Below are positions 28,058-36,207 of a DNA stretch of 64,000 nucleotides, one piece after another (position 1 is the first letter of the stretch; each line of letters begins with the position of its first letter). Origin of the DNA: Bradyrhizobium sp. WSM1743 (GTDB taxonomy: Bacteria > Pseudomonadota > Alphaproteobacteria > Rhizobiales > Xanthobacteraceae); assembly GCF_000473065.1 (NCBI RefSeq), contig NZ_AXAZ01000017.1, positions 62,001 through 126,000 of the forward strand, written 5' to 3'. The translations under genes were made by a program, and so were the position numbers. The notes beneath the pieces are model-generated. The model was not told the DNA's origin, searched no databases, and saw nothing but the letters and a program-made list of their open reading frames with translations.

Positions 28058-28088
28058 GTGCACCTCTCCCCGTCGGGGAGAGGTGCAC
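28058..28088. terminator. Perfect 14-bp palindrome between convergent genes
   Basis: GTGCACCTCTCCCC (28058-28071) pairs perfectly with GGGGAGAGGTGCAC (28075-28088) with loop GTC. It sits between genes ending at 28037 and 28103. No T-run is present, so a bidirectional mRNA-end or repeat function is likely. A related CTCTCCC palindrome is at 50823-50846. Confidence 0.6.
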
Positions 28089-28102
28089 ACTGGGCCCGCC
28101 AA

Positions 28103-28612
28103 CTACTTCCTCCCCAGATAATCCTTCTTCACGAGCTCGACGCCGGCGTGCCGCAGCAGGTCGTAGGCCGTGGTGACGTGAAAGAAGAACTGCGGGACGC
28201 TGAACGTCAGCAGCAGCGTCCGCCCGGTGAATGGCAGCTCGGTGCCGTTCTTCAGCCTGAAGAAAACATTCCGTTCCGCCGCCACATCGATCTCCGCGCG
28301 CGGCAGGCTTTCGATGAACTCGATCGACGTTGCAATGCGCGCCTGAAGCCCAGCCATGTCGTGCTCCAGCGCCGGCAGCGCCACCGGCTCGCGCTGCGCC
28401 AGCAGGGCCGGCGCAACCGTGGCGTGGCGGCAGGCCTCACCGACCTGCTGCGCCAGGTCGTACATGTTCGGCGCAAGGCGCATGCCGAGCAGGATCGCCG
28501 GATTGAACTTGCGGGCCTCTGCATACGCCACGCCCTTGTCGAGCAGCGCGGACAGGTTGCTCAAATAGGGCACGAACAGGCCGACCGAGGCCTCGTACAT
28601 CGATATCGTCAC
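28103..28612 (-). CDS. DUF1993 family protein
   Basis: 169 aa from the GTG at 28612 (frame VTISMYEASVG, matching the MTISMY start of the family); AAGGG lies 7 nt upstream. ATG 28600 is an alternative. Segments SVGLFVPYLSNLSALLDKG, ILLGMRLAPNMYDLAQQVG, FTGRTLLLTFSVPQFFFHVTTAYDLLRHAGVE fit the DUF1993 helical fold, which belongs to the DinB-like superfamily and may bind a metal. Function unproven. Confidence 0.85.
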   Translation of the reverse strand: MTISMYEASVGLFVPYLSNLSALLDKGVAYAEARKFNPAILLGMRLAPNMYDLAQQVGEACRHATVAPALLAQREPVALPALEHDMAGLQARIATSIEFIESLPRAEIDVAAERNVFFRLKNGTELPFTGRTLLLTFSVPQFFFHVTTAYDLLRHAGVELVKKDYLGRK

Positions 28613-28715
28613 CACAAGGATTCCCTTCAATTCTGTCTCGCCAGCGACGGGCATCTGGTCTAAATCCAGGTCCGAAGAGCTGCACAATGACAGCTCGCGC
28701 AAGGGTAGAAAAGAG

Positions 28716-29495
28716 ATGATCGTTCGAATCGTGGCGGCTTTGGCCGTGGTGTTGCTGACAAACCTTTCGGCACATGCCCAGCAGGTGCCCTCGCGTCTCG
28801 ACGAGATCATGAAGCGCGGCACGCTGCGCGTCGGCATGACCGGCGACTACAAGCCCTTCACCTATCTGGACAAGACCACGCAGCAGTTCAGCGGCTTCGA
28901 CGTCGACATGGCGCAGGCGCTCGGCAAGGCCCTCGGGGTTAAGGTCGAATTCGTGCCGACGGCCTGGCCGAAGCTGATGAAGGATTTCGAGGCCGACCAA
29001 TTCGACATTGCCATGGGCGGGGTCTCGGTGACGCTCGACCGGCAGAAGAAAGGCCTCTTCTCCATGCCGATCATGCGCGAAGGCAAGACGCCGATCGCGC
29101 GCTGCGCCGACGTCGGCAAGTACCAGACGCTCCCTGATATCGACAAGAAGGGCACCCGCGTCATCGTCAATCCCGGCGGCACCAACGAGCGCTTCGCGCG
29201 TGCCAACATCAAGGAGGCCGAGATCACCGTCTTCCCCGACAACACCGTGATCTTCGACGAGATCGCCAAGGGCAATGCCGATCTGATGATGACGGACGCG
29301 TCCGAGACGCGCTACCAGCAAAAGCAGCACGCCGGCGTGCTCTGCGCGGTGCATCCGGACAAGCCGTTCGATTTTTCGGAGAAGGCCTACTGGCTGCAGC
29401 GCGACATGGCGCTAAAAGCCTTCGTCGACCAATGGCTGCACATCTCCATGGAAGACGGCAGCTACAAGAAGATCTACGCGGCCTGGTTCGACTGA
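28716..29495 (+). CDS. Periplasmic cyclohexadienyl dehydratase-like / amino-acid-binding family 3 protein
   Basis: 259 aa with a Sec signal (MIVRIVAALAVVLLTNLSAHAQ). The family 3 pattern is clear: GTLRVGMTGDYKPFTYL, GFDVDMAQALGKALGV, FDIAMGGVSVTLDRQKKGLFS, GTRVIVNPGGTNERFAR, NADLMMTDASETRYQQKQH. The tail is close to Pseudomonas PheC, which turns prephenate or arogenate to phenylpyruvate or phenylalanine in the periplasm. The choice between binding protein and dehydratase is not settled. No transporter genes follow, which favours the dehydratase view. Confidence 0.85.
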   Translation: MIVRIVAALAVVLLTNLSAHAQQVPSRLDEIMKRGTLRVGMTGDYKPFTYLDKTTQQFSGFDVDMAQALGKALGVKVEFVPTAWPKLMKDFEADQFDIAMGGVSVTLDRQKKGLFSMPIMREGKTPIARCADVGKYQTLPDIDKKGTRVIVNPGGTNERFARANIKEAEITVFPDNTVIFDEIAKGNADLMMTDASETRYQQKQHAGVLCAVHPDKPFDFSEKAYWLQRDMALKAFVDQWLHISMEDGSYKKIYAAWFD

Positions 29496-29496
29496 C

Positions 29497-29997
29497 ATGC
29501 GAAGGGAATTAGCGGTCGTAATTGCGCTCGGGATCAGCGGGGTCCACGGTGCGGTCGCGCAGACGAAGTTCACACCCGCGACCGGGCCGGCATGCAAGGA
29601 CGAGTCGACCGACGAGCTCGGTCTGTGGACCTGCCCGGGACCGGCCGGCTATGTGATGCGCTTTGCCGACGAAGGCAACATCGTATCGGTCACGATTGCG
29701 CCTCGGAGCGGAATCGAGAAGGTGTCCGGGCCGACCGCGCAATGGCGCGGCTCCGGCAAGTCGTTTGGCGAAAAGGTGCAATGGATCATGCGAGCCGGCG
29801 TACCAAGGGCCGCGGTGATGCGCACCTGGCGACGAGTCGACGAAGATGAGAGGGAGCTCCAGGAGCTCTCCGTGTTCGCGATCAGCGGCGCAAATGCCTG
29901 CCTCGTGGGTTCGGTCGATGTCCATACCGATAAGGCGAACGACGCAGCGCTTGCCCGCGCCCAACAGGCGGCCCAAGCGGGTTGTCCGCCGAAGTAG
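29497..29997 (+). CDS. Secreted hypothetical protein
   Basis: 166 aa, ATG one base after the previous stop, so it is cotranscribed. Signal peptide MRRELAVVIALGISGVHGAVAQ. The mature domain has a Cys pair (CKDESTDELGLWTCPGPAG), a beta segment VMRFADEGNIVSVTIAPRS, an MRTWRRVDEDERELQELSVFAI stretch and a C-terminal Cys. Family not recognised. It could be a lipid- or protein-binding domain; I see no enzyme motif. Confidence 0.7.
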   Translation: MRRELAVVIALGISGVHGAVAQTKFTPATGPACKDESTDELGLWTCPGPAGYVMRFADEGNIVSVTIAPRSGIEKVSGPTAQWRGSGKSFGEKVQWIMRAGVPRAAVMRTWRRVDEDERELQELSVFAISGANACLVGSVDVHTDKANDAALARAQQAAQAGCPPK

Positions 29998-30198
29998 GCG
30001 CGGCGCACTGATGTTTCGCCCATCAGGCGCGCCGCATTGGACCGGGCGCCGCCAGGCCCAACTCCGGGCGGAGTTCAGCACTATTGAACCAAGATCGGTG
30101 AGAGGACGACTCATAGCTTGAAAGTGATCTAGATCACGCTACGTGACGGGGCCGGAGCGTAAGCGTCGACGCGGGGACCACCTGCTCAGGAGACGGAA

Positions 30199-31071
30199 AT
30201 GAAGAAGCTGTTGGCGTTGGCCGCATTCCTTTTGGCGAGCACCGCTGCTCAGGCGCAATACACCTTCGAGTATGGCGGGCGGACCATCCGCATCGATCCC
30301 GACCGCGGCACGGTGCAGATTCCAGGCGTCTACGACAACACCGGCCAGAGCAAGGCCAAGAAGGCCAAGAAGAACGAGCAGGCGCCGCAGCAGGCCACGG
30401 TCGACCCGCAAGCGCCGGCAGCTCCAGCACCAGCCCCCGCTCCTGCTGCGCCGCCCGCAGCCGTGCAGGCACCCGCGGCTGCCGCCGTCGCGCCGCCTCC
30501 CGCACCGCCACCGCCGGCTGCGGCAGCAACCACGACCGCCACCACCACGCCGGCCAACACGGCTGTCGTGCCGCCCCCTGCACCGCCTCCGGCACCTGCT
30601 CCCGTCGAGCAGCAGGCGGCGCCCGCCGTGGCGCCGCCGCCCGCACCGACCGTGGCTGCCGCCCCGCCTGCGCCGCCTCCGCCACCCGCTCCGGCTCCGG
30701 CGCCTGCCCCCGCTCCCGTTCAGGCTGCCGTCGCGCCACCTGCTCCTGCAACTGCGCCCACGCGTGATCTCAATTCGCCGGTCGGCGTCTGGCTCACCGA
30801 GGAGAAGGAAGGCAAGGTCCGCATCGAGCAATGCGGCACCAACCTCTGTGGCTATTCGGTCGACAGCAAGTCGAACCAGAACGGCGAGCAGGTCCTGATC
30901 AACATGAAGCCCGGCAAGGACCAGAAATGGTCCGGCCGCATCCTCGATCCGAATTCCGGCTCGACCTACGATTCGACGATCGCCATGAAGGGCACCGACC
31001 GGCTGCGCGTGCAGGGCTGCGCCTTTGGCGGCATGTTCTGCGGCGGCCAGACCTGGACGCGGGTGAACTAG
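30199..31071 (+). CDS. Secreted protein with Pro/Ala-rich linker and DUF2147 domain
   Basis: 290 aa. Signal MKKLLALAAFLLASTAAQAQ, a short N-terminal region (YGGRTIRIDPDRGTVQIPGVYDNTGQS), a basic KKAKKN stretch, then about 125 residues of Pro/Ala repeats. The C-terminal DUF2147-type domain is SPVGVWLTEEKEGKVRIEQCG through QGCAFGGMFCGGQTWTRV. The linker likely spans the periplasm or cell wall. Function unknown. Confidence 0.82.
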   Translation: MKKLLALAAFLLASTAAQAQYTFEYGGRTIRIDPDRGTVQIPGVYDNTGQSKAKKAKKNEQAPQQATVDPQAPAAPAPAPAPAAPPAAVQAPAAAAVAPPPAPPPPAAAATTTATTTPANTAVVPPPAPPPAPAPVEQQAAPAVAPPPAPTVAAAPPAPPPPPAPAPAPAPAPVQAAVAPPAPATAPTRDLNSPVGVWLTEEKEGKVRIEQCGTNLCGYSVDSKSNQNGEQVLINMKPGKDQKWSGRILDPNSGSTYDSTIAMKGTDRLRVQGCAFGGMFCGGQTWTRVN

Positions 31072-31097
31072 AGCTTCTCGAACTCTCCCAATACCGA

Positions 31098-31197
31098 GTC
31101 ATTCCGGGGCGCGCGAAGCGTGAACCCGGAATCTCGAGATTCTCAGGTGCGCAATTGCGCACCATAGTTCGGCTCTGCGAGCCGCCCGGAATGACGG
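31098..31197. repeat. REP-like repeat copy 1 (CGGAATCTCGAGATT core)
   Basis: Contains CCGGAATCTCGAGATT and flanking GTCATTCCGGGG / CCCGGAATGACGG ends that form an outer inverted repeat. Two more copies lie at 35771-35849 and 46847-46927. All are intergenic and just after a gene. Confidence 0.7.
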
Positions 31198-31307
31198 CGG
31201 AAAATGCGTGCGCCGTCTCACACCTCTCGACCGGGGCGTGACAACGCTCACATCGCGGGTTCCACGCTCATGCCATGATCCTCCCATGATCAACGCAGGG
31301 GCGTGTC

Positions 31308-31664
31308 ATGACTGGATTTCGCAAGGGTCTTTTCGCCACCATTGTCGCCATCGCCTTCCAGCTCACTCAGGCTGATGCTGCGACAAGCAGCTTCGACGGC
31401 GCATGGAACGTCCGCATCACGTCGTCGAACCAGGCTTGCGGCAACGGCGCGACCGTCGCGATCGGCATCAACAATGGTCAGATCGTCTCGAGCAGCGCTG
31501 CGGTGACTGCGTCGGGCCGCGTCGCCGAAGCCGGCAGCATCAACGTCACCTTGAGCAGCGGCATCAAGCGCGCCGTCGGCTTCGGCCGCCTCAGCGGCAC
31601 GTCCGGCTCAGGTACCTGGCGCGGCGCGCTGTGCACGGGGACGTGGACGGCCGAGCGGATGTGA
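31308..31664 (+). CDS. Secreted small beta-rich protein
   Basis: 118 aa, signal peptide MTGFRKGLFATIVAIAFQLTQADA. The mature part is short and repetitive in composition (SFDGAWNVRITSSNQACGNGA, GQIVSSSAAVTASGRVAE, VGFGRLSGTSGSGTWRGALCTGTWTAERM), suggesting a small beta-barrel stabilised by a disulfide between its two Cys. Similar to short rhizobial exported proteins; the family is unnamed to me. Confidence 0.7.
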   Translation: MTGFRKGLFATIVAIAFQLTQADAATSSFDGAWNVRITSSNQACGNGATVAIGINNGQIVSSSAAVTASGRVAEAGSINVTLSSGIKRAVGFGRLSGTSGSGTWRGALCTGTWTAERM

Positions 31665-31671
31665 GCTTCCG

Positions 31672-31808
31672 TATCCCGGACAAGCGGCAACGCGGAGCGT
31701 TGCTGCGCAGAGCCGGGACCCAGCACTTTAGTGGCCAGAGGACTCTAGGCCCCGGCTAGGCCCCGGCTCGGCGACGCATCGCCTTAAGGCGATGCGTCTT
31801 GTCCGGGG
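31672..31808. repeat. Dispersed palindromic repeat with 26-bp perfect palindrome
   Basis: A 26-bp perfect palindrome lies at 31773-31798 (centre CCTTAAGG) within a longer repeat that includes two direct TAGGCCCCGGC units. It lies between convergent genes ending at 31664 and 31817. It shares the CCGGGAC / TCCCGG motif class with the 7331-7470 repeat. Confidence 0.65.
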
Positions 31809-31816
31809 CACGCGCG

Positions 31817-32221
31817 TCAGCCGACGGCCGCGCCGTACTCTGCGTCCGTGACCGGCTCCAGCCAGGTTGAATAGACGCCGTCGAGCGCTTCCTGCATGGC
31901 GATGTGGCACATGCCGTTGGTCGGCGATGCGCCATGCCAGTGCAGCTCTCCCGGCGGAATCCAGACGGTATCGCCGGGGCGGATCTCGCGGATTGGGCCG
32001 CCCTTGGACTGGACGCGCCCGACGCCGGAGATGACGTAGAGCGTCTGCCCGAGCGGATGGTGATGCCAATTGGTGCGTGCGCCCGGCTCGAACGCGACGC
32101 GCGAGCAGTTCAGCCGCGCCGGCGCGGGCGCCATGATCACAGGGTCCTGCCACACGGTGCCGGTGAAGTTTTCCTTGGGCGCGCGGCGGGTCGGCCGCGT
32201 GCCGGCGACTGTAATCTCCAT
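31817..32221 (-). CDS. Cupin domain protein
   Basis: 134 aa. The two cupin motifs are visible: GARTNWHHHPLGQTLYVISG (metal His residues in WHHH) and PGDTVWIPPGELHWHGASP (His in HWHG). It is a single-domain cupin, probably a metal-dependent dioxygenase, isomerase or hydroxynitrile-lyase-like protein. It is 16 bp downstream of the RraA-family gene on the same strand, so the two are likely one operon. Confidence 0.88.
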   Translation of the reverse strand: MEITVAGTRPTRRAPKENFTGTVWQDPVIMAPAPARLNCSRVAFEPGARTNWHHHPLGQTLYVISGVGRVQSKGGPIREIRPGDTVWIPPGELHWHGASPTNGMCHIAMQEALDGVYSTWLEPVTDAEYGAAVG

Positions 32222-32237
32222 GGGGTCCTCGCTTCCG

Positions 32238-32936
32238 TTACTTCTTGCTGGCGGCGTAGCGCGCCTTGGTCTCGGCGTTCATGGGATAGAGGCCGGGCAG
32301 CACGGCGCCGTTGTTCACCTCGTTGACGATCCAGGCCTCCATGCGCTCCTGCTCGACGCCCTCGGCGAGGACGTGGTCGAGCATCGCCTGAGGGATCAGC
32401 ACGCAGCCGTCCTGGTCGGCGACGACGATGTCGTTCGGAAACACGGCAACGCCGCCGCAGCCGATCGGCTCGCCCCAACCGACGAAGGTCAGGCCCGCAA
32501 CGGAAGGCGGCGCGGCATAGCCGTCGCACCACACCGGAAGATTGGTGCCGAGCACGCCCTCGACGTCACGCACGACGCCGTCGGTGACGAGCGCGGTGAC
32601 ACCGCGCTTGACCATGCGCGCGCAGAGGATGTCGCCGAAGATGCCGGCATCGGTGATGCCCATGGCATCGACCACGGCAATGCAGCCCTCCGGCATCGCC
32701 TCGATGGCGGTGCGGGTCGAGATCGGCGACGACCAGGATTCCGGCGTCGCCAGATCCTCGCGCGCCGGCACGAAGCGCAGCGTGAAGGCCGGCCCAACCA
32801 GCCGCGGCAGCCCCGGGCGCAGCGGCCGCGCGCCGCGCATCCACACATTGCGCAGGCCCTTCTTCAGCAGGACCGTGGTGATGGTGGCGGTGGTGATGCC
32901 GGCGAGGGTCTTGCGGGCTTCGGGGGATAGCGACAT
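32238..32936 (-). CDS. RraA / 4-hydroxy-4-methyl-2-oxoglutarate aldolase family protein
   Basis: 232 aa from ATG 32936; the longer frame above is a shadow. Family features: GPAFTLRFVPAREDL, CIAVVDAMGITDAGIFGDILCARMVKRGVTALVTDGVVRDVEGV (the GD...R...D active-site pattern of the RraA fold), PNDIVVADQDGCVLIPQA. Members are either RNase E inhibitors or class II pyruvate aldolases; with a cupin next door the aldolase role in aromatic or hydroxy-acid catabolism seems likelier. Divergent from pxpB. Confidence 0.87.
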   Translation of the reverse strand: MSLSPEARKTLAGITTATITTVLLKKGLRNVWMRGARPLRPGLPRLVGPAFTLRFVPAREDLATPESWSSPISTRTAIEAMPEGCIAVVDAMGITDAGIFGDILCARMVKRGVTALVTDGVVRDVEGVLGTNLPVWCDGYAAPPSVAGLTFVGWGEPIGCGGVAVFPNDIVVADQDGCVLIPQAMLDHVLAEGVEQERMEAWIVNEVNNGAVLPGLYPMNAETKARYAASKK

Positions 32937-33194
32937 GGACGAGAACGAGCTCCGAGGTGCGGGAAAGAACGCGCGCATCTTGCGAGCCGCAGCCCTTGCG
33001 TCAAGGGCCAAGAGGCTAGCAATAACGCAGGGCCGCCGGGCTATTATGCGACGCGATAACAAGGCTTTATCGCGCGCCCCAGGATTAATTTATTGGACTT
33101 GCGGGCGCATTTACGCGAAGCAGGACGAAGCGGAACTCGAACGCCCGGGGCCGCATTCTTCAGAAGCCCGATTTCGACAGCTCTTCGACAGCTC

Positions 33195-33926
33195 ATGGCC
33201 GCGACGCTTCCCCCGCCCCGCCTTCTGCCCAGTGGCGACAGCGCCGTCACGGTCGAGTTCAGCCGCACCATCGATGAGGACGCCAACCAGCGCGTGCTGG
33301 CGCTGGACAAGGCGCTTGCGGCAAGCCCGATCGACGGCATCACCGAGACGGTACCGACCTATCGCTCGCTGCTGGTGCATTACGATCCCGGCAAGATCGG
33401 TTTCGATGCGCTCGGCCAAAAGATCCTCCCGATCGCCACCCGGCCGCTGCCGCCGGTCACCAAGGCGCGCCGCTGGCGCATTCCCGTCGCCTATGGCGGC
33501 GAGCATGGCATCGATCTCGAGGATGTCGCCAAGGCGCTGAGCACCACGCCCGACGACATCGTTGCCCGGCACGTCGGCGGCGACTACAAGGTCGCCATGA
33601 TCGGCTTCACGCCGGGCTGGTCCTATCTCAGCGGCCTCGACAAGTCCCTGCACATGTCGCGGCGGCAAAATCCGCGGCTGCTGACGCCCGCGGGCACGAT
33701 CTCGATCGGCGGCGTCCAGGCCGGCATCCAATGCCTGGCCGCGCCAAGCGGCTGGCACCTCCTGGGCCGCACGCCTGTCAGAACCTATCAGCTCCATCGC
33801 AATCCGACCTTCCTCACCGAACCCGGTGATCGCGTGACGTTCTTCGCCATCGACCACAAGACATTCGAGGAGATGGACCGCGCTGCGGAAGCCGGCGAGA
33901 TCATCGCCGAGCAGGTGGTCGCATGA
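33195..33926 (+). CDS. pxpB: 5-oxoprolinase subunit B
   Basis: 243 aa from ATG 33195. With PxpA and PxpC it hydrolyses 5-oxoproline (pyroglutamate) to glutamate at the cost of ATP; 5-oxoproline forms spontaneously from glutamine and glutamate. Motifs: LLPSGDSAVTVEF, RRWRIPVAYGGEHGIDLEDVA, MIGFTPGWSYLSGL, SIGGVQAGIQCLAAPSGWHLLGRTP, all of the KipI-type allophanate hydrolase subunit 1 family. Overlaps pxpC by 4 bp. Confidence 0.94.
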   Translation: MAATLPPPRLLPSGDSAVTVEFSRTIDEDANQRVLALDKALAASPIDGITETVPTYRSLLVHYDPGKIGFDALGQKILPIATRPLPPVTKARRWRIPVAYGGEHGIDLEDVAKALSTTPDDIVARHVGGDYKVAMIGFTPGWSYLSGLDKSLHMSRRQNPRLLTPAGTISIGGVQAGIQCLAAPSGWHLLGRTPVRTYQLHRNPTFLTEPGDRVTFFAIDHKTFEEMDRAAEAGEIIAEQVVA

Positions 33927-34960
33927 GCCGGCTCGTTGTTGCCAGCATCGGCCCTGCAAGCTCGGTCCAGGATGGTGGCCGCCACGGCGCGCAGCGCTAC
34001 GGCTTGACGGTCAGCGGCGCGATGGACCGGCTGTCGCTGGCGGCGGCGAACACGCTCGTCGGCAACGAGCCTTTCGCGGCCGCCGTCGAGATCGGCCCGT
34101 TCGGCGCCTCCTTCACCGCCCGCGACGGCGCCGTGCGCGTGGCGATATCAGGCGCGCCGCGCAATGCGGACGTCGCCGGAAACCCGGTCGCGATGGACAC
34201 ATCGGTGACGCTGAAGGATGGCGAGACGCTGACGCTGGGCTTTGCCCGCGGCGGCGCCTTCACGTACCTCGCAATCGGGGGCGCCATCAAGGGCGAACCG
34301 GTGTTCGGCAGTCTCGCCGTGAATGCCCGCGCCGGCCTCGGCAGTCCCTACCCGCGCCCGCTCCAGGCCAGCGACGAGTTCACGGTCGATGCCGCGAGCG
34401 GTGCACCGGAGCTGCGCATCGAGCTGCCGAAGCCGGCGAGCGGCCCAATCCGTGTGCTGTTGGGGCCGCAGGACGACGAGTTCGATGAAGCCAACAAGGC
34501 CCTGTTCCTGAACAGCGAATGGAAGATCTCGGCAACCTCCGACCGCATGGGCTACCGGCTCGAGGGGCCCGCGATCAAGCATCTGCATGGCCACAACATC
34601 GTCTCCGACGGCACCGTCAACGGCAGCATCCAGGTGCCCGGTAACGGCGCGCCGATCGCGCTGATGATGGACCGCGGCACCTCCGGCGGCTATCCGAAGA
34701 TCGCAACCGTGATCACGGCCGATATCGGACGCCTCGCCCAGACCTCGGCAGGAACCGCATTCCGCTTCAAGGCCGTCAGCATGGCCGAAGCGCAGGACGC
34801 GGCGCGCAAGTTTGCGCAAGCGATCCGCAGCCTGCCCGATCGCCTGCGCTCCTCCGACACCGTCGCGCTCAACATCGAGGCGCTCAGCGATGCTAACGTG
34901 GCGGGCTATGCGGTCAGCGCGGTCGATGCCGGGACGTGGCAGGTCACGGCAGAACCGTAA
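33923..34960 (+). CDS. pxpC: 5-oxoprolinase subunit C
   Basis: 345 aa, KipA-type. [45 protein letters not shown] stretch, and [70 protein letters not shown]. Start overlaps pxpB by 4 bp (ATGA), so translation is coupled. Cytoplasmic. Confidence 0.94.
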   Translation: MSRLVVASIGPASSVQDGGRHGAQRYGLTVSGAMDRLSLAAANTLVGNEPFAAAVEIGPFGASFTARDGAVRVAISGAPRNADVAGNPVAMDTSVTLKDGETLTLGFARGGAFTYLAIGGAIKGEPVFGSLAVNARAGLGSPYPRPLQASDEFTVDAASGAPELRIELPKPASGPIRVLLGPQDDEFDEANKALFLNSEWKISATSDRMGYRLEGPAIKHLHGHNIVSDGTVNGSIQVPGNGAPIALMMDRGTSGGYPKIATVITADIGRLAQTSAGTAFRFKAVSMAEAQDAARKFAQAIRSLPDRLRSSDTVALNIEALSDANVAGYAVSAVDAGTWQVTAEP

Positions 34961-34992
34961 ACGGCAACAAGACCAGAGGCGGAGAGCACCCC

Positions 34993-35763
34993 ATGAAGAC
35001 AGTCGATCTTAATTGCGACCTCGGCGAAGGTTTTGGCGCGTGGGAGATGGGCAACGATGCCGCCATGATCGAGCTGGCGAGCTCGGTCAACGTCGCCTGC
35101 GGCTTCCACGCCGGCGACCCCGACATCATGCGCCGGACGGTGGAGCTGGCAAAGGCGCGCGGCGTCTCGGTCGGCGCGCATCCCGGCTACCGCGACCTGC
35201 ACGGCTTCGGCCGCCATCCGATCGCCGGGCTCAAGGCCTCCGAGATCGAGAACCTCGTCGCCTACCAGATCGGCGCTTTGCAGGCGATCGCAACCGCGGC
35301 CGGCCACAAGGTCACCCATGTGAAGGCGCACGGCGCGCTCTCCAACGTCGCCTGCGAGGACGACATGACCGCGAAGGCGATCGCCGCCGGCATCAAGGCG
35401 GTCGATCCCAGCCTGATCTTCGTCGTGCTCGCCAATTCGAAGCTGGTGAAGGCGGGCGAAGAGGCCAATCTGCCGATGGTGCACGAGGTGTTCGCCGACC
35501 GCGCCTATGAGGACGACGGCAATCTGGTCTCACGCAACAAGCCCGGCGCGGTGCTGCACGATGCCAAACTGATTGCCGATCGCGTGGTGCGCATGGTGCA
35601 GGACGGCGCGGTGGTGTCGGTGACAGGCAAGGTCATCAAGATGCGCACGGATACGGTCTGCATCCACGGCGATACGCCGGGCGCGGTCGAGATCGCACGC
35701 GGCGTGCGTCAGGCCTTGAAGGCTGCGGGAATTGAGGTCGCGCCGTTCAAACGCGGGGCGTGA
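34993..35763 (+). CDS. pxpA: 5-oxoprolinase subunit A
   Basis: 256 aa, LamB/YcsF family. ATG 34993 has GGAGAG upstream; the frame upstream is shared with the pxpC end. Metal- and substrate-site motifs: [89 protein letters not shown]. Last gene of pxpBCA. The repeat starting at 35771 follows immediately. Confidence 0.95.
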   Translation: MKTVDLNCDLGEGFGAWEMGNDAAMIELASSVNVACGFHAGDPDIMRRTVELAKARGVSVGAHPGYRDLHGFGRHPIAGLKASEIENLVAYQIGALQAIATAAGHKVTHVKAHGALSNVACEDDMTAKAIAAGIKAVDPSLIFVVLANSKLVKAGEEANLPMVHEVFADRAYEDDGNLVSRNKPGAVLHDAKLIADRVVRMVQDGAVVSVTGKVIKMRTDTVCIHGDTPGAVEIARGVRQALKAAGIEVAPFKRGA

Positions 35764-35770
35764 GGTTTGT

Positions 35771-35849
35771 CGTCATTCCGGGATGATGCGGAAGCATCAG
35801 ATCCGGAATCTCGAGATTCCGGGTTCGGCTTCGCCGCCCCGGAACGACA
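35771..35849. repeat. REP-like repeat copy 2
   Basis: CGTCATTCCGGG, ATCCGGAATCTCGAGATTCC and CCGCCCCGGAACGAC recur as at 31098-31197 and 46847-46927. The core CCGGAATCTCGAGATTCCGG is palindromic. Confidence 0.7.
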
Positions 35850-35851
35850 AC

Positions 35852-36004
35852 TCAAAACGGATGCACCGACAGCGTGCCGAACACAATGGCGGCAATGACT
35901 GCAAAAGCACCGTACATCGCAACGTGGTGCATACTGGCCCCGGTCCGACGCGAGAGCGAGCGCGCGTAGAAGTGCAGCCTGGCTTCAGCCGATAGTTCGC
36001 GCAT
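35852..36004 (-). CDS. 50-residue membrane protein
   Basis: ATG at 36004 to TGA at 35852-35854. The product has a basic/helical N-terminus (MRELSAEARLHFYARSLSRR) and one hydrophobic helix (YGAFAVIAAIVFGTLSV) near the C-terminus, a topology seen in very small single-pass membrane proteins of Bradyrhizobium. GGAG lies 7 nt upstream of the ATG. The stop lies next to a REP-like repeat. Function unknown; the frame is too short for routine gene finding. Confidence 0.65.
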   Translation of the reverse strand: MRELSAEARLHFYARSLSRRTGASMHHVAMYGAFAVIAAIVFGTLSVHPF

Positions 36005-36160
36005 GGTCGATCTCCAACGCCCCATTTGCGGGAGTATGAAGGATCAACCAGAGCGGGAGGCAAGACGGTGGTGGAAATAGCGATGTGCCTCCTCCGAAGA
36101 GGCGGCATCGCAGCTATAAATTCTCTTGAAGTGGGAGTTCCGAGAATCTTATTCGTTCAA

Positions 36161-36188
36161 ATCCGAGCCAGTTGGAACCGGCTCGGAT
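36161..36188 (-). terminator. Hairpin after the nitrite-locus reductase
   Basis: ATCCGAGCC (36161-36169) pairs perfectly with GGCTCGGAT (36180-36188) with a 10-nt loop. It lies 20 bp after the stop of the minus-strand reductase. No T-run follows, so a rho-assisted end is possible. Confidence 0.5.
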
Positions 36189-36207
36189 GACAGTGGAATG
36201 ACAGTCG

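Noticed and set aside
29998..30121. Frame starting MFRPSGAPHW after the secreted protein at 29497-29997
   Set aside because: 36 codons, no ribosome-binding site, low-complexity Arg-rich composition.
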